NCBI RefSeq assembly: GCF_004217185.1
Contig: NZ_SHKL01000001.1
Location: 5,826,001 to 5,890,000, forward strand
Length of the DNA: 64,000 bases
Reading direction: 5' to 3'
Origin: Pseudonocardia sediminis
Lineage (GTDB): Bacteria; Actinomycetota; Actinomycetes; Mycobacteriales; Pseudonocardiaceae
Below are positions 50,009 to 59,118 of this stretch, one piece after another. The notes under the pieces were generated by a model, which ran no database searches, had not been told where the DNA came from, and saw only the letters and a list, made by a program, of their open reading frames with translations. The position numbers and the translations under genes are program-made. Each line of letters starts with the position of its first letter. Within the stretch, counting starts at the first letter, position 1.

Positions 50009-50052
50009 ACCGCGCCGGCGCACCCCTCCCGGGAGGGGTGCGCCGGCGCGGT
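50009..50052. terminator. 44-base perfect palindrome, bidirectional terminator
   Basis: Two 22-base arms (50009-50030 and 50031-50052) are exact complements. It begins a few bases after the protease stop and touches the stop of the convergent biotinyl protein, so it serves both genes. Confidence 0.7.
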
Positions 50053-50291
50053 CAGCCGACGCGCAGCGAGACCAGCGGGTCACCGGTGCGGACGAAGTCC
50101 CCCACGGCGACGTGGACCTCGGACACCGTCCCGGACCGGGCCGGCCGGACCGGGATCTCCATCTTCATCGACTCCAGGAGCAGCAGCGACCGCCCGGCCA
50201 CCGCGGGGTCGCCGGGGCCGCAGCCCAGCTCGAGGACGGTCGCGGGGATCTCGGCGGTGATGCGGAGGTACCGCGTGTCGGCGTCGGTCAT
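50052..50291 (-). CDS. Biotin/lipoyl carrier domain protein
   Basis: 79 residues. A single biotinyl domain with ESMKMEIPV (biotinylated Lys) and the return strand GTVSEVHVAVGDFVRTGDPLVSL. Probably the BCCP of the acyl-CoA carboxylase whose beta subunit is encoded 48 bases upstream. Last gene of the leftward 64000-50052 series. An ATG 18 bases further upstream is possible but lies further from homology. Confidence 0.85.
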   Translation of the reverse strand: MTDADTRYLRITAEIPATVLELGCGPGDPAVAGRSLLLLESMKMEIPVRPARSGTVSEVHVAVGDFVRTGDPLVSLRVG

Positions 50292-50339
50292 CTCGGGTCT
50301 CCGGTTCACGGGGGACGGCCGCCCTTCCGGGCAGCCGTC

Positions 50340-51785
50340 TCACAGCGGGATGTTGGCGTGGTCGCCGCGCCGGGCCGGCACGCGCAGGGCGGCGGCCACG
50401 AGCGACCGGGTCCGGTCGGGGTCGATCACCCGGTCCACCAGCCCGAGACCGACCGCCTCGTCCGGTGTGCCGGCCCGCGCGGCGTGCTCACGGACCAGCT
50501 CCTCCTCGCGGGCCCCGGGGTCGGGATGGTCGCGCAGCTCCCGCCGGTGCAGGATCCGCACCGCCGCGGGCGCCCCCATCACGGCGATCTCCGCGCCCGG
50601 CCAGGCGAACACGGTCCCTGCCCCGAGGCCGCGGCAGTTCATGGCGATGTAGGCCCCGCCGAACGCCTTGCGCAGGATCACCGAGACCGACGGGACCGTC
50701 GCCTCGGCGAAGGCGTGCAGCAGCTTCGCCCCGCGCCGCACGACACCGCCCCACTCCTCCTGCACGCCCGGCAGGTATCCGGGCACGTCGACGAGGACGA
50801 GGAGCGGCACCCCGAACCCGTCGCACATCCGGACGAAGCGCGCGGCCTTCTCCGCACCCTGCGCGTCGAGGCATCCGCCCTTGCGCAGCGGGTTGCTGGC
50901 CACCACCCCGATCGTGCGCCCGCCGAGGGCGCCCAGGACGGTGACGATGTTGGGCGAGAAGTCCGGGTGCAGCTCCAGTCCGGGCCCGTCGAGCACGCCG
51001 TCGATGACCGGATGGACGTCGTAGGCCCGCTTGCGGGCGGCCGGCAGGAGCGCGGCGAGGTCGCGGTCGGCGACCTCGCCGACGGACTCCGGCCGGTCCG
51101 GGTGCAACAGCGTCACCAACCGGCGCGCCGCGCCGAGTGCGTCGGCGAGATCGCGACCGCGGACGTGGGCGACGCCGCTGTGCGTGCCGTGCACGTCGGG
51201 CCCGCCCAGCTCGTCGGCCCCGACCCGCTCACCGGTGACGGTGTGCACGACGTCCGGCCCGGTGATGAACATCCGGGCCTCCGGAGCTGTGACCACGACG
51301 TCGGTCAGGGCCGGGCCGTAGGCCGCCCCGCCCGCGGCCGGGCCGACGATGACCGAGATCTGCGGGATGCGGCCGGACGCCGCGGTCATCGCGCGGAAGA
51401 CCTGCGCGACGGCGTCGAGCCCGGCGGCGCCCTCCTGCAGGCGCGCCCCGGAGGAGTGCCACAGCCCGACGACCGGGACCCGGGCCTCCCGGGCGGCCCG
51501 GTAGGCGTCGAGGATCGTCGCGCACGTCCGGGTGCTCAGGGCGCCCGCGCTGACCCGTGGGTCGAGCGCGAACGCCACGCACGGCGCGCCGTCGACGGTC
51601 ATCCGCGCCCAGGCGGCGCCGTGCGGCTCGGTCCCGTCCGGGCCGTCGGGGTGGGCCGTGACGCTGCCCGGGTCGCCGAGCAGGCCCAGGCGCAGGACCG
51701 GGTCACGCCCGTCGACGGGCTCCGGGCCGGTCGACGGGGGTGCAGCTGCCGGTCCGCTCCGCACCACGTCCTGATGGATCACCAT
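50340..51785 (-). CDS. Acyl-CoA carboxylase beta (carboxyltransferase) subunit
   Basis: 481 residues. Carboxyltransferase motifs: VGLWHSSGARLQEGAAGLDAV, IVGPAAGGAAYGPALTD, VHTVTGERVGADELGG, VVASNPLRKGGCLDAQGAEKAARF and the second oxyanion region RKAFGGAYIAMNCRGLGAG. It transfers carboxylate from biotin to an acyl-CoA. In this position it probably supplies an unusual CoA extender or starter to the NRPS product, or a free pathway acid. The biotin carboxylase subunit is absent from the window. Confidence 0.9.
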   Translation of the reverse strand: MVIHQDVVRSGPAAAPPSTGPEPVDGRDPVLRLGLLGDPGSVTAHPDGPDGTEPHGAAWARMTVDGAPCVAFALDPRVSAGALSTRTCATILDAYRAAREARVPVVGLWHSSGARLQEGAAGLDAVAQVFRAMTAASGRIPQISVIVGPAAGGAAYGPALTDVVVTAPEARMFITGPDVVHTVTGERVGADELGGPDVHGTHSGVAHVRGRDLADALGAARRLVTLLHPDRPESVGEVADRDLAALLPAARKRAYDVHPVIDGVLDGPGLELHPDFSPNIVTVLGALGGRTIGVVASNPLRKGGCLDAQGAEKAARFVRMCDGFGVPLLVLVDVPGYLPGVQEEWGGVVRRGAKLLHAFAEATVPSVSVILRKAFGGAYIAMNCRGLGAGTVFAWPGAEIAVMGAPAAVRILHRRELRDHPDPGAREEELVREHAARAGTPDEAVGLGLVDRVIDPDRTRSLVAAALRVPARRGDHANIPL

Positions 51786-51806
51786 GTCCGGGCCTCTCCT
51801 CTCCGG

Positions 51807-52931
51807 TCACGGGGCCGGGTCGGCGGGGGCCGGCGCCGGGAAGAGCGTGCGGTGGAAGTCGTCGCCGCGGAACCCGGACCCGCGGTACGGCGAGTCCCAG
51901 GTGAACGCGGCCGGGACACCGTCGGCCCGCTCGATGCGCCCGGAGAGCCGGTAGTCCGGATGGATGCCGTCGGCGGCGGGCCGCCAGCCGAACTCCACCC
52001 GGACGCGGTCACCGGCCCGTACCGGGACCCCCTCGGCACTGACCGGCACCCACACCGGGAACCAGCTCGTCGAGGCGTCGGTGGAGTCGATGGGATCCTG
52101 GCCGGCGTCGACCCACAGGCGCACGCCGAGCGAGAGGCCGTGCAGCCGGCCGTCGCGGCGGACGGTGAGCGTGCGGGCGTCGCTCCCGGACGCGGTGGCG
52201 GCCCCGGTGAGCTCGAGGTGCTCGACCTCGGCCTGGTCGGTGAGGTACGGGGTGCAGCGCAGACCACTGACGCAGGTGCGCACGTCGAACGGCCCGCCCA
52301 TCGCCGCGAAGATCATCTCGAGGTAGCGGACGTGGTCGCGTTCGTAGGCGGTGATGCCCTCCGGGGCGATCCCGGACAGGTCCACGGCCCCGATCGTGGT
52401 GGCGCACCGCAGCGGGATGTAGGCCGCACCGGGCAGCATGTAGCGCTCCGCGGCACCGTTGAGCACGGCGGCGGCGCCCTCGGAGCCGCCGATGGTGCCG
52501 ATGATCTCCGAGATGCAGACCTCGACCCGTTCGGGCAGCTCCACGGTGCCGGTGGAGCCCTCCAGAACGGTGATCCGGTCGGCGAACCCGGCCTCGGCGA
52601 CCGCCCGGCGGGCCAGCGCGGCGTTGTCGGGCATCTCCTCGATCGCGTAGACGTGCCGGGCCCCGGCGCGCGCGCTGGTGACGGCCCACAGCGCCTCGCG
52701 GCCGGTGCCGATGTCGACGACGGTGCGGCCCTCGACGGTGGCCGCGATCGCCGCCCGGTAGGCGGCGTTGCGGACCTCGTCGCGGCCCATCAGCGCGTAG
52801 GCGGCCTCGTCGTAGACCGGGTACTCGCCCAGCGAGGCGATCACCACGCCGAGCGGGCTCTCGGCCCGGTCGGCGACCTGGACCACGACGTCGTGGCCCG
52901 GGGTGTCGAGTCGCATCAGGTTGTCACTCAC
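51807..52931 (-). CDS. PRMT-like class I SAM methyltransferase
   Basis: 374 residues. The methylase core has VVDIGTGREALWAVTSARAG, the acidic VYAIEEMP, ITVLEGSTGTVELPERVEV and a SEIIGTIGGSEG in the place of the SE loop in PRMTs. A beta-barrel-like C-terminal half follows (WFPVWVPVSAEGVPVRAGDRVRVEF). Such proteins in NRPS loci can methylate amino or guanidino nitrogens of the product or a precursor; the target here is unknown. It follows the NarL-type gene by 35 bases and precedes the carboxylase by 21. Confidence 0.8.
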   Translation of the reverse strand: MSDNLMRLDTPGHDVVVQVADRAESPLGVVIASLGEYPVYDEAAYALMGRDEVRNAAYRAAIAATVEGRTVVDIGTGREALWAVTSARAGARHVYAIEEMPDNAALARRAVAEAGFADRITVLEGSTGTVELPERVEVCISEIIGTIGGSEGAAAVLNGAAERYMLPGAAYIPLRCATTIGAVDLSGIAPEGITAYERDHVRYLEMIFAAMGGPFDVRTCVSGLRCTPYLTDQAEVEHLELTGAATASGSDARTLTVRRDGRLHGLSLGVRLWVDAGQDPIDSTDASTSWFPVWVPVSAEGVPVRAGDRVRVEFGWRPAADGIHPDYRLSGRIERADGVPAAFTWDSPYRGSGFRGDDFHRTLFPAPAPADPAP

Positions 52932-52966
52932 GAGCGGTCCTCCTGGGACGCGTTGGGGGTGGTCTG

Positions 52967-53638
52967 TCAGCGGGCGGCGGTGACGCCCGGGCGGGCGGCG
53001 GTGGCGACCTGGCCGGCGACGACCGCGGCCTGCAGCCGCGACGTGACCTCCAGCTTGGCCATCACCCGCGACACGTGGCTCTTGACGGTGGTCTCGCTGA
53101 TGAACAGGGCGGAGGCGATGTCGGCGTTCGACAGGCCCCGTCCCAGGCAGTCGAGCACCTCGCGTTCGCGTTCGGTCAGGTCGGCGTAGCCCGCGGGCGC
53201 CCCGACCGTGGGTGGGGCGGGATCGGCCAGGGTGCGCAGCAGGGTGCGTGTGACCTCCGGGGCCAGCACGCCGTCACCGGCGGCGACGGAGCGGACGGCC
53301 TCGACGAGCCGGTCGGCGGCGGTCGTCTTGAGCAGGAACCCCGCCGCACCGGCGCGCAACGCCCCCAGGACGTACTCGTCCAGGTCGAACGTGGTCAGGA
53401 CCAGCACCTCGCACAGGTCGTCCCCGACCATCAGCCGGGTCGCCCGGATGCCGTCGACGCCGGGCATCCGCACGTCCATCAACGCGATGTCGACGTCGCC
53501 GCGGCGCGCGCGTGCCACCGCGTCGCCGCCGTCGCAGGCCTCCCCGACGATCTCGACGTCGGGGGCCGCGGACAGGATCAGCCGCAGTCCGGAGCGGACC
53601 TCGGGCTTGTCGTCGACCAGGAGCACGCGGATCGTCAT
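52967..53638 (-). CDS. NarL/LuxR-family response regulator
   Basis: 223 residues. Receiver domain with D9-D10, phospho-acceptor D55 in IALMDVRMPGVDG, T83 and K104. C-terminal LuxR-type HTH: LTEREREVLDCLGRGLSNADIASALFISETTVKSHVSRVMAKL. ATG overlaps the stop of the membrane protein gene (ATGA), so it is translated with the NRPS operon and is a candidate pathway regulator. No cognate kinase lies beside it. Confidence 0.92.
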   Translation of the reverse strand: MTIRVLLVDDKPEVRSGLRLILSAAPDVEIVGEACDGGDAVARARRGDVDIALMDVRMPGVDGIRATRLMVGDDLCEVLVLTTFDLDEYVLGALRAGAAGFLLKTTAADRLVEAVRSVAAGDGVLAPEVTRTLLRTLADPAPPTVGAPAGYADLTEREREVLDCLGRGLSNADIASALFISETTVKSHVSRVMAKLEVTSRLQAAVVAGQVATAARPGVTAAR

Positions 53639-54219
53639 CGGCTCTCGTTCCTCTCCCCCGCGGCGGACGCAGCGGGTTGCTCGGCGGGCGTTCGGTGCTC
53701 GCGCGTGAAGGTCGCGGGCAGCGGCCCGACGGCGAGCCAGACCGCGGTGACGATCCCCAGCTGGGCCGGGAACCCCCACAGGGTCAGCGGGTCGACGCCG
53801 GGCGGGGCGACGAGGTGCATCGCCCCGGCCCCGGCCGCGGCGATCAGGGCGGCACCCGCGCAGCGGAGCCACGTGACCCACTCGTGCCGGACCTTCTCCG
53901 CCCGTCCCTGCGGTCTGCTCGGCGGCGGTCCGCCGGCGAAACGGTGCGCGAACCGCACGTCGGTGGCCGCCACGACCGAGGGCCCGAAGGTCACGCTGAG
54001 CCCGAGGTAGACCGCGGCGAGGCCGTGCACCGTCCCCGGCGTCCCGCCGGTGGCGAGGTCGATCGCGGCCACGACCAGCAGGATCACATCGACCAGGGGC
54101 ACCGCGACGAGCAGCGCGCTGCTCAGCCGCCGGCGGCGCAGCAGGTAGCGCGCCGCCAGACCCCCGAGCAGGAACACCCAGAACGCGACCTCGCAGGCGA
54201 TGATCACCCCGACCAGCAC
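53635..54219 (-). CDS. Polytopic membrane protein
   Basis: 194 residues from a GTG (54219) located inside the end of the thioesterase gene. About five hydrophobic helices can be seen (VGVIIACEVAFWVFLLGGLA, LLVAVPLVDVILLVVAAIDL, VHGLAAVYLGLSVTFGPSVV, WLRCAGAALIAAAGAGAMHL, and one near the end). No transporter signature is recognised. Its double overlap with the thioesterase and the regulator places it firmly in the NRPS unit; it may sense something for the regulator or help export. Confidence 0.75.
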   Translation of the reverse strand: MLVGVIIACEVAFWVFLLGGLAARYLLRRRRLSSALLVAVPLVDVILLVVAAIDLATGGTPGTVHGLAAVYLGLSVTFGPSVVAATDVRFAHRFAGGPPPSRPQGRAEKVRHEWVTWLRCAGAALIAAAGAGAMHLVAPPGVDPLTLWGFPAQLGIVTAVWLAVGPLPATFTREHRTPAEQPAASAAGERNESR

Positions 54220-54989
54220 GGGACCCCCGCCCCCGCCGGCAGCGACCCGAGCAGCCGGGACAGGGCCGCCAGGACCCGGTCGGCGTGCTGCTCGAGGTAG
54301 AAGTGGCCGCCGGGGAAGACCTCGTGACGGACCAGGTCTCCGTCGGCCTGCGACCGTCGCCAGGCCCGGGCCTGCTCGTCGGAGACGTCCGGGTCGTCCG
54401 CTCCGCGGAACACCGCGAGCGGGGAGCGGATCGGCGCCGGGGGCCGCGCGGAGTGCGACTCCACCAGCCCCAGGTCGGCTCGCACGACCGGGAGCAGGAT
54501 CTCCCGCAGCTCCGGATGCCGGGTCAGCATCCCCGGCTCCCCGGCCAGCCGGTCCAACTCGACGAGCAACGCCTCGTCGTCCATCCGGTGCACATCCCGT
54601 CCCCGGTAGGTCCCCGGGCCCGGATGCCCGGAGACCACGACCAGTGCGGGCGGTCGCCCCGAGCGCTCGCAGCGCAGCGCGACCTCGTGGGCGACCGCGG
54701 CCCCCATGCTGTGCCCGAACAGGACGGTCGGGCGGGCGCAGAGGGGACGTACGGCCTCGGCGACGGCGTCGGCCATCGCGTCCATGTCCCGCACGCACGG
54801 CTCGCCGAAGCGCGACTCCCGGCCCGGGTACCGGACGCGGTGGACGACGGCGACACCGGCCAGGGCGTCGACCCAGGGGGCGAAGGACCCCGCCGAGCCG
54901 CCGGCCCACGGCAGGCACACCAGGTGCGGCAGCCGCGGGTCGTCGTGTTCCGGCGAGCTCAGCCAGGACCCGGCGGTCGCCGCCCTCAC
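54204..54989 (-). CDS. Type II thioesterase
   Basis: 261 residues. Alpha/beta hydrolase with LVCLPWAGGSAGSFAPWVDAL, nucleophile in VLFGHSMGAAVAHEVA (Ser), and the late FPGGHFYLEQH with catalytic His. Removes mis-primed or stalled acyl groups from carrier domains. Its GTG overlaps the MbtH stop. Confidence 0.93.
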   Translation of the reverse strand: MRAATAGSWLSSPEHDDPRLPHLVCLPWAGGSAGSFAPWVDALAGVAVVHRVRYPGRESRFGEPCVRDMDAMADAVAEAVRPLCARPTVLFGHSMGAAVAHEVALRCERSGRPPALVVVSGHPGPGTYRGRDVHRMDDEALLVELDRLAGEPGMLTRHPELREILLPVVRADLGLVESHSARPPAPIRSPLAVFRGADDPDVSDEQARAWRRSQADGDLVRHEVFPGGHFYLEQHADRVLAALSRLLGSLPAGAGVPCWSG

Positions 54990-55207
54990 ACCTCTCCCAT
55001 CGCCCGGACCAGGCTCAGCGGCCGCAGGTCGGTCCAGTGCGTCTCCACGTACTCCACGCAGGACGCGCGGGCGGTGCCGTCGGGCCCGCCGTGGACGACC
55101 TCCCAGCCGGCCGGGACGTCGGCGAAGGCCGGCCAGAGCGAGTGCTGGCCCTCGTCGTTGACCAGCACGAGGAACGAGCCGTTCTCGTCGTCGAACGGGT
55201 TGGTCAT
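54986..55207 (-). CDS. MbtH-like protein
   Basis: 73 residues: MTNPFDDENGSFLVLVNDEG, HSLWPAFADVPAGWEVVHGG and VEYVETHWTDLRP give the NxEGQ-SLWP-WTDLRP pattern of MbtH proteins, which bind and activate adenylation domains. Its ATG overlaps the end of the EntF-like NRPS gene, the typical operon position. Confidence 0.96.
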   Translation of the reverse strand: MTNPFDDENGSFLVLVNDEGQHSLWPAFADVPAGWEVVHGGPDGTARASCVEYVETHWTDLRPLSLVRAMGEV

Positions 55208-58200
55208 GGGTGCTCTCCTCCATCTGTGGTGGCCTCGCGGTCGGCGAGGATCTCGGTGAGGGCCGTACCGACCGCGGACAGGACCGCGGGGTCGGCCATC
55301 TCGTCGTGCCGGCGCCCGGTCGCGTGGCAGACGAGATCGCCCGCGAGGTAGGGCCGCCACTGTTCGGGCCGGTAGTCGTCACCGGCGTGCTCGGCGCCGA
55401 AGAACACCATGTCGCCGCGACGCACCGACGGCTCCGCCCCGACCAGCGCGCCGGTGGCCGAGACGTAGGTGCGCAGGACGCGCTCGGCGGTGTCGTCGTC
55501 GAGCCAGTCGTGGTCGCCGAGCGCGGCACGCACACGCTGCGCGGGGTCGGCGTCGGCGGCCGCGCCGTCGGTGCGGGCCGAGGCGTCGGCGAGGATCGTG
55601 TCCCGGTCGGTCGCGGCGAGCGTGGTGTGCGGGTAGGCGTCCAGCACCACCACCAGGTCGACGTCCTCACCGGCGTCCTCCAGCTGCGCGGCCATCTCGT
55701 GCGCGATCCGGCCGCCGACCGACCACCCCAGCAGCCGGTAGGGGCCGTGCGGGCGCAGGGCCCGGATCCGGGCCACGAAGTCCGCCGCGCGCTCGGCGAT
55801 GCCCGACGGCGCCTCACCGGGGTCGGCGACCAGCTCGCGCGCCTGCAGTCCCCACACCGGCACCGACGGGTCGAGCGTCCCCAGCAGGCCGAGGTAGCAC
55901 CAGCTCAGACCGGCGGCCGGGTGGACGCAGACCAGCGGGGGCGCGTCCCCACCGGCACGCAGCCGCAGCACGGTGTCCAGCGGCGACCCCTCGTCGAGGG
56001 CACCGGTCGTGAGACGCCGTGCGAGGGCCGCGGCGCTGGGGTGCTCGACGACGGTGCGCACGTCGACCGGGACGCCGAGGGCCTGACGCAGCTCCGCGGC
56101 CACGCGCAGGACCAGCATCGAGTGGCCGCCGAGGGCGAAGAAGTCGTCCTCGGCGCCGACCGAGTCCCGGCCCAGCGCGGACGCGAGGACCCGGCACACC
56201 ACGGATTCGGTCGTGGTCCGCGGTCCGCGCCCGCCGCCCTCCGGCCGGCCGGGGGCGGGCAGCGCGGCCCGGTCGAGCTTGCCGTGCGCCGTGACCGGCA
56301 GGGTGGGCACGGCGACGACCGCGGAGGGCACCATCGCGGCCGGCAGCCGGGCGGCGAGCGCGTCGCGCAGGGGCCCGGGGTCGCCGGCGACCACGTAGGC
56401 GACGAGCTGCGGCGCACCGGTGGCGTCGGGCACCGCGATCACGGCCGCGGCCTCCACCCCGGGCAGCGCGCCCAGGACCGCCTCGACCTCACCCGGCTCG
56501 ACCCGCTGCCCGCGGATCTTGACCTGGTCGTCGACCCGGCCGGCGTGGCGCAACAGGCCGTCCTCGCCCCAGCGGGCCAGGTCGCCGGTCCGGTACATCC
56601 GGGTGCCCGGCGGCCCGGCGGGGTCGGCGACGAACCGCCCCGCGGTCAGTGCCGGGCGGCCCGGATACCCGCGGGCCAGCTGGTCGCCGGCGAGGTAGAG
56701 CTCGCCCACCACGCCCGGGGGCACCTCGGCCAGGGTCGCGTCCAGGACGCGGCACCGGGTGTTCCACACCGGGCGCCCGATCGGGACGTCGTCGGTGCCG
56801 GGCACGCACCGGTCGGCGGTGACGTCGACGGCGGCCTCGGTCGGTCCGTAGAGGTTGTGCAGCTCGACCCCGTCCCAGCGACGCAGCGCGCGGTCGCGCA
56901 CCGCGGGGGGCAGGCCCTCGCCGCTGCAGACGACCCGGCGCAGCGTGCGTCCCACCGCGTCGGCGGCCGGGCCGTCGAGACCGGCCAGGAACGCCTCCAG
57001 CATCGTGGGCACGAAGTGCACGGTGCCCACGTCGTGCTCGACGATCGTGGCGGCGAGCCGGGCGGGGTCGCGGTGGTCGCCGGGCGCCGCCAGGACCAGC
57101 GCCGCGCCCTGCAGCAGCGGCCAGAAGAACTCCCACACCGAGACGTCGAAGGTGCTGGGGGTCTTCTGCAGGACCCGTTCACCGGGGTCGAGCCGGTAGG
57201 CGTCCTGCATCCACTCCAGACGGTTGACCACGGCCCCGTGCGAGACCCCGACACCCTTGGGCCGCCCGGTCGAGCCGGAGGTGTAGATCAGGTAGGCGAG
57301 GGAGTCCGGCGTCAGCGGCGCGCCGCGTTCGGCGCCGGTGACCGGCCGCGGGTCGCCGGGCTCGGCGAGGTCGACGGTCAGCACGGGCGGACCCGGCTCG
57401 TCGCCGGTCCCGGCGTCCGGTTCCCCCGCGGCGGTCAGGACCGCGGCCGGGCGGGCGTCGGCGAGCAGCTGCGCCCGCCGCTGCACCGGGGCCTCCATGT
57501 CCAGCGGCAGGTAGGCGGCGCCCGCGTGCAGCACGCCGAGCAGCGCGACCACGAGCTCGGGCCGCCGGGAGACCGCCACCGCGACGACCCGCTCCGGCCC
57601 CGCCCCGGCCGCGATCAGCCGGCGGGCGAGCAGGTGCGCCCGGGCGTGCAGTCCCGCGTGGTCGAGCACGGTGCCGGCGGCGATCACGGCCGGCCCGCCG
57701 GGACGGCGGCGCGCCGCCTCGGACAGCCGTTCGGTGAGGGTGCCGGGGCCGACGTCGACCGCGGCCCCGCTCCCGGCGCGCCGGACCCGCGCGCGGACCC
57801 CGTCCGGGACCAGGACCAGGTCGGCCACCCTGCGGCCGGTACCGGCGGCGATCGCGTCCAGCGCGCCCTCGAGCATCTCGGCGAGGCGCTTGACCAGGTC
57901 CGGGTCCAGGGCGTCGGGGTGGTGGTCGAACCGCACCCGCAACCGCTCGCCGGGGATCGCGACCACGGTGAGCGGGTAGTGGGTGGAGTCGCGGGCCTCG
58001 ACGTCGACCACCCGCACGCCGGCCGTCGAGACCGGTTCCGCCGCGCCGCCGGCGCCGGGAAGGTTCTCCACCACCAGCGTCGTGTCGAACAGCGTGCCCC
58101 GGCCCAGCCGGCGCTGCAGACGGCCCAGTCCGACGTGCTGGTGCGCCGACAGGTCGGCCTGGGCGCGGGCCACGGTGTCCAGCACGTCGGCGATCCGGTC

Positions 58201-59118
58201 GCCCGGCGCGGCGTCCACCCGCACCGGCAGCGTGGTGATGAACAGCCCGACCGCCCGCTCCACGTCGGCGAGCGCGGGCGGGCGCCCCGAGACCGTGCCC
58301 CCGAACACGACGTCGCGGCGCCCGCTCACCCGGCCCAGGACCAGACCCCAGGCGACCTGCAGCAGCGTGCTCGTGGTCCAGCCGCCGGCCCGCGCGGCGG
58401 CGGTCAGCGCCGCGGTGCGCTCCGCCGACATCTCGACGACGGTGCTGCGCGGAGCCGCCGAGGCCGACGGCGCCGCCGAGGCCAGGCGCAGCGGTTCCAG
58501 ACCGGCCAGTGTCGTGTCCCAGGCCGCGAGCGAGGTCTCGGTGTCCTGGGCGGCGATCCAGTCCAGGTACGGGCGGAACGCCGGTGCGGGCGGGAGCGTG
58601 CCCGCCTCGCCGTCGGCGTCGTGCAGCACGATCAGGTCGTCGAGCAGGACCGGGACCGACCAGCCGTCGACGACGAGGTGGTGCAGGGTCAGGGCGAGCC
58701 GGGCGCGCCCGCCGGGCAGCAGGTGCAGCGCGGCGCGGACCGGGATCTCGCGGTCGAGCGCGAACCGCCGGGCCCGTTCGGCGTCGTGGTGGGCCCGGTA
58801 CCGTCGCTCGGCCGCAGCCTCCGTGAGCTGCGTGTGGTCCTCGACGGCCCAGGCCGGCCGGGCGTCGCGGCGCACCACGGCCACCGGCGACTCCAGGCCC
58901 TCGTGGACGAAGAGCGTGCGCAGCGAGGCGTGCCGCGCGACCAGGGCGTCGACCGCGCGCCGCCACCGGAGCGGCTCGACCGGGCGAGCTCCGGCCTCGA
59001 TCACGACGGTGAGCTGGACCGTGTAGGGATCCGGCGCGTCCGGACGTTCGGCGGCGTGGAACACCATCCCCGCCTGCAGGTCGGTCAGCGGGGTGATGTC
59101 CTCGATCGGGCGTGTCAC
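55204..59118 (-). CDS. EntF-like NRPS, C-A-T-TE, predicted serine activation
   Basis: 1304 residues, GTG adjacent to the upstream NRPS stop. Condensation domain with HHLVVDGWSV near 146, adenylation domain with LIYTSGSTGRPKGVGVSH, FDVSVWEFFW, NLYGPTEAAVDV and VKIRGQRVEPGEVE, carrier domain with GGHSM (S1000), and thioesterase with GWSVGG (S1133) and a late GHATGRRH-type region. Pocket residues read by eye give D-V-W-H-V-S-L-V-D-K, a standard serine code. Size and order match EntF, so the chain is terminated here, possibly by serine O-cyclisation or oligomerisation. Because an epimerisation domain ends the preceding protein, this C domain should be of the D-to-L type. Confidence 0.95.
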   Translation of the reverse strand: MTRPIEDITPLTDLQAGMVFHAAERPDAPDPYTVQLTVVIEAGARPVEPLRWRRAVDALVARHASLRTLFVHEGLESPVAVVRRDARPAWAVEDHTQLTEAAAERRYRAHHDAERARRFALDREIPVRAALHLLPGGRARLALTLHHLVVDGWSVPVLLDDLIVLHDADGEAGTLPPAPAFRPYLDWIAAQDTETSLAAWDTTLAGLEPLRLASAAPSASAAPRSTVVEMSAERTAALTAAARAGGWTTSTLLQVAWGLVLGRVSGRRDVVFGGTVSGRPPALADVERAVGLFITTLPVRVDAAPGDRIADVLDTVARAQADLSAHQHVGLGRLQRRLGRGTLFDTTLVVENLPGAGGAAEPVSTAGVRVVDVEARDSTHYPLTVVAIPGERLRVRFDHHPDALDPDLVKRLAEMLEGALDAIAAGTGRRVADLVLVPDGVRARVRRAGSGAAVDVGPGTLTERLSEAARRRPGGPAVIAAGTVLDHAGLHARAHLLARRLIAAGAGPERVVAVAVSRRPELVVALLGVLHAGAAYLPLDMEAPVQRRAQLLADARPAAVLTAAGEPDAGTGDEPGPPVLTVDLAEPGDPRPVTGAERGAPLTPDSLAYLIYTSGSTGRPKGVGVSHGAVVNRLEWMQDAYRLDPGERVLQKTPSTFDVSVWEFFWPLLQGAALVLAAPGDHRDPARLAATIVEHDVGTVHFVPTMLEAFLAGLDGPAADAVGRTLRRVVCSGEGLPPAVRDRALRRWDGVELHNLYGPTEAAVDVTADRCVPGTDDVPIGRPVWNTRCRVLDATLAEVPPGVVGELYLAGDQLARGYPGRPALTAGRFVADPAGPPGTRMYRTGDLARWGEDGLLRHAGRVDDQVKIRGQRVEPGEVEAVLGALPGVEAAAVIAVPDATGAPQLVAYVVAGDPGPLRDALAARLPAAMVPSAVVAVPTLPVTAHGKLDRAALPAPGRPEGGGRGPRTTTESVVCRVLASALGRDSVGAEDDFFALGGHSMLVLRVAAELRQALGVPVDVRTVVEHPSAAALARRLTTGALDEGSPLDTVLRLRAGGDAPPLVCVHPAAGLSWCYLGLLGTLDPSVPVWGLQARELVADPGEAPSGIAERAADFVARIRALRPHGPYRLLGWSVGGRIAHEMAAQLEDAGEDVDLVVVLDAYPHTTLAATDRDTILADASARTDGAAADADPAQRVRAALGDHDWLDDDTAERVLRTYVSATGALVGAEPSVRRGDMVFFGAEHAGDDYRPEQWRPYLAGDLVCHATGRRHDEMADPAVLSAVGTALTEILADREATTDGGEHP

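Noticed and set aside
48918..53189. Long plus-strand frame running through the protease end and across the minus-strand carboxylase, methyltransferase and regulator genes
   Set aside because: Composition is low-complexity, the real genes on the other strand have full motifs, and it crosses a terminator palindrome.
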